From Cymodocea nodosa (lineage: Eukaryota; Streptophyta; Magnoliopsida; Alismatales; Cymodoceaceae): a DNA stretch of 64,000 bases. Made by a program: the position numbers and the translations under genes. Of this stretch, positions 25,273-35,253 are shown one piece after another. Location of the stretch: contig JAZBRI010000004.1 of the NCBI GenBank assembly GCA_036874045.1, positions 2,418,001-2,482,000 of the forward strand, in the 5' to 3' direction. Position 1 is the first letter of the stretch. Every line of letters begins with the position of its first letter. The notes under the pieces are model-generated. The model worked only from the letters and a program-made list of their open reading frames with translations. It was not told where the DNA came from and did not search any database.

Positions 25273-27140
25273 ATAAGAATGAATGTGCTACTGGAGTCTT
25301 CTTATAGTTATTAAAGGACCATATTTTCAGGCCTCTACAATGCAGGCTGTGGAAGAGGTTAATAACTTAATATGTGCTAGCAGGGGTGATTCTGGTAAAG
25401 TATTGCCCATAACTAAATAGCTAATGAAAACATAAATCCTGATGCATAATATCAATTATTTCAGCTCTCTCAAAATACTAATCAGTGAAATCTTGAACAA
25501 ACAGAAAACAAATGCTTATTTAGTTATGTCTCGACTGAGATTAAAAAGTTAAAAACCACCTAGGCCATGAGGCAATGCTGGATACAAATCAAGGGAATAA
25601 TACGGTAGTGCCATATTACTCAATAACACAACCAGTTCAGATCAGAAAAGATGCCAATATGGAGCTAGAAAAGGATCCAACCATGTGTAACCTTACCTCC
25701 AGCAAAGACTGAAGAGGTTTCCTAGGATCCATATCTGCAATCTATATGTCACAATAGAACATCATTAACATGACCTCCAAACCATAATGGAGTGGCTATT
25801 ACTGAAGCAAATAAATTCTTTGTGTTTGCATTCTAGCAAATGCTTATTTTCCTCCTTGCATTATTCCAATGACCTGGTGGTTGATTTCTACACTTGAACT
25901 TGCACATTTCTAAATATGTGTTTATTCTTAAATCTAATGGTATTTCCAGATGTTTCTAAATGATGTGAATTTGCATTTTCAAAATTTTATATGATACACT
26001 TAAATTCATATAAATACCTTACATAATAAACAGGATAAAGATAACACATACATGTCCATGACTCCAAACCTGATCACCTACAATTTCTAGAAATTGCACA
26101 TTCTCTAATTACTTGCCTATAAATTGACATGAAAATGTTGTATTCGAAATGCACAATGTCTAGCAGAAAATGACACTGACATGTGAAAAAGATAATCAAA
26201 TATGAAATATTTGCTTAGTGCATTCTAATATTCATTGGGATATATTCAGTTAAAAGAAAATCAATAGAAAATGATCCAATGGGTTAGGACTTGTGACCCA
26301 AAAATCTGATCAACAAATAGAGCTTTAGATGAATTATTATAATAATAATATAATAAATCATAACTTACGTGAGATAGAAGTTTCTAGTGTAAATATGGAT
26401 GGAACCATACTTTTTAGCTTTTACAGTGCCAAGATGCCACCATAGTGTGGATACCACCTAGGCAGTAATTAAAATATCAAATTTATTGATCATAATAAAT
26501 TCAGAAAAATTAATATATTTATGAATTGATAGATATTTTTGATAATTATCTAACTGTAATATACTTATAATTATCCTTAAAATCAATAGCAATCTCAACG
26601 ATAACAATAACTCAATAATAATTAACAATAACAAAGTTGACAATAAAATTAATTTTAAGAATAAAAAGTCAAATATTTGGTAACAAATAGAAATAACAAA
26701 GAAAACGTAAATAAACTCACCAATAGACGCCATTTAATGACCAAATTAAAAAAATTAAGCATTAGAAGAAAAAAAAGGCACTAGGCACCCGAGCCCCAAA
26801 AACATAACATGAAATGGCGTCTCATGGAATGGTACCTAGATCCTACCCCAAACCCTAGAAAAAGAAAACCTTAAGGCACCATGACATCAAGATGGTGTCA
26901 TGACACTTCCTAAGTGGGTGTTATGACACTTCCTAGGTGGGTGTCATCAAAAATTATATATTATAGTTTGCTCTAACTTGTAAAGAAATTCAATAGTTTA
27001 GAAGGTGAATGCAGTACTTAGGACTTACTTTTCCATCCCTATTGTAGGAGCAGGTTCCTGCAAGCATTCTTGCAGGAGAAAATCAAAGTCTGCTGAGTTC
27101 TATTTGATGCAGTATAAACAGCAGGAGTGAATATTATTCA
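25273..27140 (-). other. Probable 3' UTR/intron region of the CPSF6-like gene
   Basis: Downstream of the minus-strand stop codon at 27193, a good donor (GGAAAA/GTAAGTCC) occurs at about 27026. A good acceptor (GATTGCAG) followed by a short exon-like segment and donor (GAG/GTAAGG) lies at 25741-25700. The 3' UTR may therefore be spliced. Two 23-bp direct repeats (tgacacttcctaagtgggtg type) lie at 26901-26946. No other gene is seen. Confidence 0.3.
25700..25741 (-). other. Exon-like 42-nt segment between consensus splice sites
   Basis: The minus strand reads TTGCAG/ATATGGATCCTAGG and ends CTGGAG/GTAAGG. One frame is open (MDPRKPLQSLLE). It could be a spliced 3' UTR exon of the CPSF6-like gene or a relic exon. 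No protein family can be inferred from so few residues. Confidence 0.3.
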
Positions 27141-27192
27141 TACTTCTAATCATCCTCTCTCCTTCCATGCTAAGAGAGCTGGTATGCCCAAG

Positions 27193-29124
27193 TTAGTCAG
27201 GTGTTGCTCGCCGTCTCTTGGAATATTCGAACTCCCGAGACTTGCTACGTGCTCTGGATGAGCGCCCTCTATCCCAATCGCCATCCCGATATGATTCACG
27301 TTCCCTGTGTCTGTAATGATCACTGTGTCTTTCCCTGTCATCTCGATATCTATCTCTTTCCCTTTCCCTCTCCCTGTCCTTTTCCCTATCCCTGTCACGT
27401 TCGCGTTCACGTTCACGATCCCGACCCACTTCTCTATCATCATGATGCCTTCGCCCTGGCAACTCATGTCCAGGACCCACATCCATCTCTCTATCATCTC
27501 GATGTTTTCTTTCTGGTGCTCCAGACCAATCCCTGTCAGACATCCTATCCTTTCCATGGCTACCTTCACCATACTGATGGTCTGATGCAGCATCCTCCCC
27601 ATAACTTGACTGCTCTTCAGCACCCCATCCACCTGCATTTGGGTCTGACCACATCCCTGCGCCACCAGGTGCCATTCCTCTCCCAAAAAAGGCTGGATTC
27701 ACATGAGGAGCCACCATAGTTGGGAAGGAAGGCATCACACCAGTGAATGGAGGGGCAGCAGGCCCTCCAGGAAAACCCCCATAGCCACCTCCCATTCTTC
27801 CCATCATGGCACCATAACCTGAAGGATCAAAACCCTGTCCAAACATATTCCCAGGGTTTAATACGGGTGGGGGTGGCGGGTTTATCATTCCACCATTTCC
27901 CATGATACCTCTACCACCAGATGGTCCCATCCTATTTCTAATATTTCCCATCTGCCCTCTACCACCAGCCGCTCCACCCCTACCCCAGTTGCTGCCTCCC
28001 CTTCCACCCCCGTAGTTGGTACTATTAGAAATTCCGCTCCCTCCTCTGCCTCTCCCTCCCTGTCCAGAAGCAGACTGGGACGCCATGGACTGGTTTTTAC
28101 TCATCTGTGCTTCACCCATCCTGCGAATACTGTAAGGAGAAGCAAACGCCACAACACAAGGTCTACCATTGAAGACATGCCCATTCATTCCTTCCTTGCA
28201 TGCAGCAGCAGCCATAGGATCATAAAACTCGACTTGACAATAACCTTTGGATTTACCACTGGCCTTCTCGTCGAAGAATTTCACCTCCTTCACCTGGCCG
28301 TACTTATAAAGTTCCCCTTCAAGGTCAGCATCCGTCGTCCACCAATGGAGGTCACCAACAAAAAGAATAGTCCCACCACCACCACTGCCACCACCACCGG
28401 CAGTGCTTACATTGCCATTTGTGTTATAATTCACAGGACCACCGGCTCCTGTACTGCTACCGGCAACACTTCCTCTCCCACCACCACCTTGCCGAGCATA
28501 ACCCTCGTTGCCAAAATTAGGGTTTCCTCCTGCACTGCTACCGGCAACATTTCCACTCCCACCACCACCACCTTGCCGAGCATAACCCTCGTTGCCAAAA
28601 TTAGGATTCCCATATTGCCCCCGTGCCTCACCAGCTTTACCACCGAATTGTCCAAGATCCGGTCTGACACTGCCAGCATTAGCCATCGCCGGAGCTCTGA
28701 TGTTCACCTGCTCGTTCGAACTAGAATACCCCATGTTCGGGAAACCCGCACCTCCACCTCCCCCTTCAGACTTCACCTCCCCTGCGATTCCTGGAATATT
28801 GACGTTCTCTGCTATCATCGGCGCCGGTCCAGGAGGCAGGGGTGGGAGCTGCGGCGGCAGCTGCTGCTGCTGCTGCTGCTGCCGCTGTGGGGATGATGAT
28901 GGTACGTGCTGTTGTGGTAACGACTTCTTTTCCTCTGCACCGGAGAATCCTTGATCCTCAAGACGAGGGACTGACTGGCGGAAGCCTTCCCCGACGTTGA
29001 CGTCGTTGTAGAGGTCGTCGAAATCCTCGTAGTCTTCCTCGCCGAGGTAGGGGTCCTCATCCTGGACGGCGGAGATGGCTTCGTTCCGGTGGAACCGATC
29101 TCCCCCACCAGTGTCGTCCTCCAT
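27193..29124 (-). CDS. CPSF6/CFIm68-like RRM protein
   Basis: This intronless coding region gives 643 residues. Residues about 20-50 are acidic (DEDPYLGEEDYEDFDDLYND), as in plant CPSF6-like proteins. A Gln run and a Pro-rich stretch follow (about 80-105). The single RRM spans about 251-330, with RNP2 LFVGDL and RNP1 SKGYCQVEF. A Gly/Met-rich region with RGG-like motifs runs to about 520. The tail (about 540-635) is dense in RERERDRDRE and ends SKRRRATPD, resembling the RS-like tail of CFIm68. In this family the RRM contacts the CFIm25 subunit and RNA, and the complex helps choose poly(A) sites in the nucleus. A 28-residue unit beginning GNPNFGNEGYARQGGGG is repeated in tandem before the RRM. 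The ATG at 29124 has a purine-rich upstream UTR and no competing start. The family call is strong; the exact orthologue is not fixed. Confidence 0.88.
   Translation of the reverse strand: MEDDTGGGDRFHRNEAISAVQDEDPYLGEEDYEDFDDLYNDVNVGEGFRQSVPRLEDQGFSGAEEKKSLPQQHVPSSSPQRQQQQQQQLPPQLPPLPPGPAPMIAENVNIPGIAGEVKSEGGGGGAGFPNMGYSSSNEQVNIRAPAMANAGSVRPDLGQFGGKAGEARGQYGNPNFGNEGYARQGGGGGSGNVAGSSAGGNPNFGNEGYARQGGGGRGSVAGSSTGAGGPVNYNTNGNVSTAGGGGSGGGGTILFVGDLHWWTTDADLEGELYKYGQVKEVKFFDEKASGKSKGYCQVEFYDPMAAAACKEGMNGHVFNGRPCVVAFASPYSIRRMGEAQMSKNQSMASQSASGQGGRGRGGSGISNSTNYGGGRGGSNWGRGGAAGGRGQMGNIRNRMGPSGGRGIMGNGGMINPPPPPVLNPGNMFGQGFDPSGYGAMMGRMGGGYGGFPGGPAAPPFTGVMPSFPTMVAPHVNPAFFGRGMAPGGAGMWSDPNAGGWGAEEQSSYGEDAASDHQYGEGSHGKDRMSDRDWSGAPERKHRDDREMDVGPGHELPGRRHHDDREVGRDRERERERDRDREKDRERERERDRYRDDRERHSDHYRHRERESYRDGDWDRGRSSRARSKSREFEYSKRRRATPD
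28449..28616 (-). repeat. In-frame 84-bp tandem repeat in the CPSF6-like gene
   Basis: The segment with ttgccgagcataaccctcgt recurs exactly 84 bp apart (28489 and 28573), encoding two 28-residue copies that begin GNPNFGNEGYARQ. The copies differ slightly in the Gly/Ser linker. Confidence 0.9.
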
Positions 29125-29203
29125 GGATCTTTCAGTCTTGCCCTTGATTTCGCCTGCTATCGCTGGAAACGAGAATATCTAGGGTTTCTGGTGTCGGAAG
29201 GAA

Positions 29204-29217
29204 GGGGGGGGGGGGGA
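29204..29217. repeat. Poly-G tract upstream of the CPSF6-like gene
   Basis: An uninterrupted run of G lies about 85 bp upstream of the start codon, hence poly-C on the transcribed sense strand, in the 5' UTR or promoter. Confidence 0.85.
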
Positions 29218-29280
29218 CGGACGGAGGCAGGTGTCGAGTACTACCCTGATAGGATTTGGAAAAATGGAAGGATGGTTTGA

Positions 29281-31571
29281 CGGCACAGAGTCTACCGGCC
29301 ACCGTGTCGTTGTCATTTTAAATGATAAAATGTTTTTTTTAAAAAAAAAAAAATTTAAAGGACAAAATGTGACTTTTAATTATTTAAAATGTTGCACATA
29401 TTTATTTTATATTTCTGATACATCATTTTTTATATTTATAATAAAAGTATTTTAAAATACCTATTTTATGTATACTTTTCATTGTTAATAGATTTAAGTT
29501 GATATATTTAAATTATAAAATATAAAACAATACTGAACCCTATTTTTAAGTGATATTTTTTAAAGATTTTTTTAATAATCTTTCTTGAAAATATATTTTC
29601 AAAAATATGTGATGATTATAGACTTTAAGATAATTATAAATAAGTGATAAAAATTTTGCTTTCTTTAGTTCTTGATCTACTTTAAAATTGATCCATTTTT
29701 GTTAAATTTTCGTTGCTGATTTTTAAATAAAATGTCCTAATAAATATAGTTTAGATCAAGGTAACATTTTAATACATAATATAATATACCATAGACTAAC
29801 TAATCATATAATTGAATTTTTAATTTTTAAAATAAATAATTAATAAACAACATATATCTCTAAAAACATTTTTCTGTTTTTAAGTAATGGTTACCATAAC
29901 AACATCGTGGGGAAAATAAGTTTTTTTTTTGGTTTCATGTCTAAAATATTTTAAATTACTTATGTATCTTTTTTTTAAGTGACATGTAAGTAATAAATGT
30001 AACATACAATAAATTAGACATTTCTCGGTGTCAAGCAAAAATGTGATGACAAACTTACTACACGCTTTCATCGTCACGTGTACTCTTAATAAATTAAAAT
30101 ATATAACATTAAATATTTGTTTAAAAAATAGTTATATTTTATAATATGAATTTGTTGAGTTAAATTAAAACTAATACTGTAGTGGAAATTTTTAGAATAA
30201 ACTTTAAAGAAGTAGATGATAGTTATTATACCCACCCAGTTTGTTGAAATCGTGAGTTCATCCCCACCAAAAAGTGGATTGTTGAAAAATCCATAAATCT
30301 CCTTGTTAGACTGTAAAATCCTTGTCTAATGTACCAAATATGGAAGATACGGTAATATTTTTAAAGAATTCAGCGGGCAGTTATAATTAATAATATTGCA
30401 GTTGTTTTAAAATTTATCAACGATAAACATTATATCTTAAATAAATGTTTAAAAAGAATAAATATTTATTTATTTTAGATATAATCTTTATTATTAACGG
30501 ATTTTAGGAATATTTTCTTGATTTTTACAAAGAGACGATGGCTTTTTTTAAAAAATTTTAATGGTCATAAAACAAAATCCTGGCTACCTCGAGTTCTGGA
30601 CTATTGGATTAAGGGTGATTTATCTCAAAACTATATTTTATTAATCTATAAAATTACCAATATTAAGAAAAATTAATCGAATCTTGGCCATGATGACCAT
30701 CTCATCAAGAACGAATATGACACGGAGTTCTTTGTCGCTTTCCGCCATCGTCCTTTTATTAAATTTGAAAATGAGAATAGATTATTGTGTATCCTGTAAA
30801 TACTTGTCTTTTCTTTCTTTCTGATTAATTGCTTTGTATTTTTATTATGTTTTGATAAATTGATTTACAAAACTTGTTTTTTAGATTAGTTATTTATTAA
30901 AGGGTTCTAAGTAGAGATGTCACTGGACTTAACTACATTATCTTGAATACAGTAAATCATATCATTGACGAGCTTGACATAAATTTTCAGGTTACGTTAC
31001 GTTACCATTCGAAAAAATTAAATTATGTCAACATAATTCGGTAATAAGTAATAATTATTCCTTCCTCTCCTCAAGCCAAGGATAGCTTTTATTTTTGTGC
31101 TCATTGTGTTTAACTTCTTAAATCTCCCTTCCCAGGTATTCCTAAGCCCCCATTATTCATGACCCATGTGTTAGGTTAAAAACATAAAGAAATAGCAAAT
31201 GACGTGAGTTTGTTCGAGTGGCCCTAGTCAAGCAAGAAGAAGTCATGCGGTGGAATTAAAAATTTAATAACATAGATGAGAGCAGTGTGATGTCATAAAA
31301 AATGTATTAAGAAGTTGAATTGCAAATTGATGTTGAGATATTTAGATAAGCATGACTACGACAGACTGTTTCGAGAAGAATTAAGTTGTAAGTTGATTTT
31401 ATTATACTATTTTTGTAAATAATATATTAAAATATTTTAATTTGAACGTTTTGTATATTAATTGATATACTATTTTTATAAATGACATGTTAATTTTAAA
31501 AATAATTCAATATATTAGTTTAAAAAATAGCATACAAATTCTTGTCTTCCTTTCTCTATCACTTTTCAAAT
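29281..31571. other. Unassigned AT-rich DNA upstream of the CPSF6-like gene
   Basis: The right part of the CPSF6-like promoter should lie near 29150-29400. No gene is recognised across the rest. The region 31395-31530 has two variants of atactatttttataaatgac, also seen near 6910. Confidence 0.3.
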
Positions 31572-32571
31572 ACACCCTTAGGAGGGGTTTGTGCACCTGA
31601 AATTTGAATTTCGTAGAATTTGAATTCTAACAGAATTTGAATTCTACAGAATTTGACGGAAATAATTCAAAATCTAGGTGTTTGTGCACGTTCAGGAATT
31701 TGACGGAAATTGAATTCCAGGTGTTTGTGCACGTAACAGAATTGGAGGGAATTGAATAAAATTGATTTTTAATAAAATTAAGTATTGACTTAAAATAATT
31801 AGTGAAAATGTAATTAATTTATTAATGAATTGTTGACATTAATAAATGAATATATTATTAAAATAAATGTTTATATATCATTTATCATTATATAAAATAA
31901 ATCAAAAATTACAAAAATTGATAACTTTTTAGTTATAATACATGTTTAAAACAACAAAAGGTTAATTATAAATTTTATATTCCTTGTAATGTAATAATAA
32001 ATAATTTTTATAAAAATATAATTATTATGAAGTGAATAAATGAAATTAAATAATTATTGAAATACTTTGATTATAAAAAAATATAATTCTAAACATTTTT
32101 TAGCCATAAATGACTTTTAAGACTTCGTTTGTGTTAGCCACATAAAGTTAGGAAAATTATATGATTTTTGAAAATTTGATATTATATATTAAATAATATA
32201 ATATAATAAATATAATAATAATAATAATTGAATTAAATAATATTTATGATTTTAATATTATAAAATTAAATAATATTAATAATAATAAAATAATTAATAT
32301 TTTTATTTTTAATAAACAAATATTAAAATAATTAATTAAATAAAAAATATTAACAATATATACTTCAACAGGGAAGGGTAAGCGTTGAGCGATATTTTGG
32401 AAAATGAATTCCGACCTTTTAGGTTGTGAATTTATTTTCTCAATCTTTACACATGATTAGAATTCAAATTCATTAAAAATTTGAATTCCAAAATGCACAA
32501 ACACCTCATGACACGGAATCTGACGGAAAAAATTTTCAATTCCGTCAGATTCCGAATGCACAAACCCCTTC
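31572..32571. mobile_element. 1-kb TIR element with repeated aggtgtttgtgcacgt motifs
   Basis: The left end reads ggaggggtttgtgcacctga. The right end, reverse-complemented, reads gaaggggtttgtgcattcgg, so about 15 bp of terminus match with one difference. Inside both ends, ggtgtttgtgcac recurs two or three times together with gaatttgacggaa, forming stepped subterminal inverted repeats. The centre is AT-rich and non-coding. The ends share ggggtttgtgca with the other GAAAGT-family elements in this window. Target duplication is not resolved. Confidence 0.68.
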
Positions 32572-33489
32572 ATCGGTTCTAATATTATCGTTTACTATTG
32601 ATGAGCTAAGCTCTTGATTTCACAACGTCGCAGAGATTCTTGGATTAAATGAATACTGGCATTAGATTATAATAGATGTATATGTAATTTTTTATGGATT
32701 GCCGCTTATAACATTGAAGAGTTAATGAACGGTGAGATGGACATCTTGAGTTGAAATTTCATATAATATGTAAACACATTCATTTGTACGTATCTGTGAA
32801 TACGTAAATAAACTACCGGTAGATATATAAATAAGTCATGGATGACAACAAAAATTGAACAACATAAAAGAAAAATAAAAAGGTGATGCAAGTTGTTTTA
32901 TTTCTAGACTTCAACAAGACATGGTAGATGTATTGAGAAGAAGTAAATCGTCAGTTTTGGATTGTATGTCTCGTGAGCAAGTTCAAATAGAAAAAATGAG
33001 AAAGTTATTTAAAGAGATTTTGAAAATTCCAAACAGTGCTCTTTAAATGGAACGAAAAGTCTTCATTGGAATCAGTCAAAGTATAATAAATGAACATCGA
33101 CTTATTTCTAGTCAAAGGAAAAGGGATTGAGATGTGTTTTAGACGGTGATTTCTTGTATTGGTTGATTATTACCATATTGGATATTTGTTTCTCGACTAA
33201 GATTGCTGAAAGTTCCATGATATATTGGTATTAATTATCATGTAATTATTGGATACTTCGTTGTTTTATCTTAAGACATCTTTCTTTGTCGTATGTTGGT
33301 TTTATACATGATAATTTTGATAGGGATAAAAATTGGTGATTTTCAATTAAAATAGGTATTTTAAATAGGATTCATCAAATAAATTTTACATTTTGCAATT
33401 GTGTAATTATCTATGATCATGCCTAATTAAAGTTTGTATGAAATTTTGCCTCAACTCATCATCTTTTCCCCCATTCAACATTAAATATA
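32572..33489. other. Unassigned DNA with a possible coding relic
   Basis: Around 32905-33130 the plus strand reads as a frame with pieces like LQQDMVDVLRRSKSSV and REQVQIEKMRKLF, interrupted by stops. It looks like a decayed protein tail, possibly from a transposon ORF1, but I cannot name it. Confidence 0.3.
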
Positions 33490-34240
33490 GGGTCCATTTG
33501 TACCATTCAAAAAGTTAAAAAAGTCAAAAAATTAAAAATTAAAAATCAAAAAGTCATAAAAATTAAGAATTAGAAAATTAGAAAGTAAAAATTGAAGATG
33601 TTTGTACCACCATCGAAACTAGAAAAGTTATATAGTTTTTAAAATTTTAATATTATATATTAAATAATATTATATAATAAAATAGTAATATTAATCAAAT
33701 AAAAATAATATTGTGATTTTAATATTATAAAAGAATATTAACAATAATAACTTAATTTAATATTTATTATTATTATATTTAAAAATAATTAAATAAATAA
33801 AATATTAACAATATATACTTTAATTATATTATATTAATATACTTTAATATAATTAAAGTATATACAAAGTAATTGTAATTAAAATAATAATATATTATAT
33901 AAAGTATATTACAAAGTAATAATTAAAATAATAGAATACTTTTAATTAACTAAAATAATATATTAATATATTACACTTTAATTATATTAACAATATATAC
34001 TTTAATTATAATTAATTTTAAATAATAAGATAATTAATTAAATAGAGATAGTTCCTATACTGATTTTCCAACATTCAGATAGGGGAAGTCAAAAAGTTTG
34101 AAATATTTATTTGAAATATTTAATCTTTTATATGTAAAAAAGTTAAAAATAAATTCTCAACTTTTTGTATAATACAAATCTCAAAAAATAAAGAAAAATT
34201 TCTTAATTTTTCAATTTCTAACTTTCACAAACTCTTCCTA
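33490..34240. mobile_element. AT-rich TIR element related to the GAAAGT family
   Basis: The left end reads ggtccatttgtaccattcaa followed by aaagttaaaaaagtcaaaaa. The right end, reverse-complemented, reads aggaagagtttgtgaaagtt and then agaaattgaaaaattaagaa. Both ends also carry the internal gtttgtacc/tttgtatt motif. The middle is built of ataatta-type repeats. There is no coding capacity. Confidence 0.45.
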
Positions 34241-35253
34241 AATGTGGTATTAGTATTCTTCATGAGATGTTAGTGAAGAAACAAATTTTCTTTCTTCTTT
34301 CTTTTGCAATATAAGCCAAACTTTGATATAAATGGTAAATTAAAACTATGAAAACACAATTGAAGAAAAATGTTGATAAATTAAACAAAACAACATTAAG
34401 ACAAAAAAGCATAAGGGCAAAGGTAGAAAAGACCAAAAAGAGAAGTCAACATGGAGAGACTAAATAGGCAACAACAAGTTATTCTACACTCTCTTTTTAA
34501 TTTCATTTGACCATCTCCCAGTATTTTGTTATCAACATTATTTGTATTATCAAAGTAACTTAGCAGAGATATGATATGTTTTAAATTGAAATAACTCTTT
34601 TTGTAATATCAATTTTTACACCAGAAGAAAAGTGTTTTAAGATGAGTTTATAAATTTGAAGAATATTGAGGTAATATTTTAATAACGAGGTGGAGAGTGT
34701 GGAATATTTTCATATGGAATAAAGTCACGTCAATATAATTATCAACTTATATTTATTTTAAAATATTCAAGGATTCGAACTTATGTTTGTAGGAATGTTA
34801 TTTTTTTTCTTTCACTCTCATAGTACACAGTGACGTGTAGTCACCTACTTGTATTTTACCAAACATAGTTTTTAATATAATATCTAATATTATTATTAAA
34901 AAATCCCTCTTCTTTTAGATAATATACAAGTAATTATAAAATAAGTTTAATATTATTGTAGATACTTATAGTTAAAAATGTTTTAAATATTTATTCTATG
35001 ATTTAGATTCATTAAATTAAAATTTATCAATGATAACTATTTTATTTTAAAAAGTGTACACATTTTTTCCTTTATAAATATTTGTTTCATAGTTAATATT
35101 TAAAAAACTATATCAATATTTTACTTTGAAATACAATTTTTATCGGTTAATACATTTAAATTTGATATTTTAAAGCATAATATAAACATTTACAGCATTT
35201 TTGCGTAAAATACCCAAAGCTTTTTCTGTATTACAAATATCGCAACAGATCAG
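34241..35253. other. AT-rich 5' flank of the uroporphyrinogen decarboxylase gene
   Basis: No gene is recognised. The promoter and 5' UTR of the decarboxylase gene should fall in its right part. No specific element is identifiable with confidence. Confidence 0.35.

Noticed and set aside
27150-28954. Long open frames overlapping the CPSF6-like gene on both strands, up to 239 codons
   Set aside because: They are shadow frames made open by the GC-rich, repetitive Gly/Arg coding sequence. None shows a domain, while the 643-codon frame has a clear RRM.
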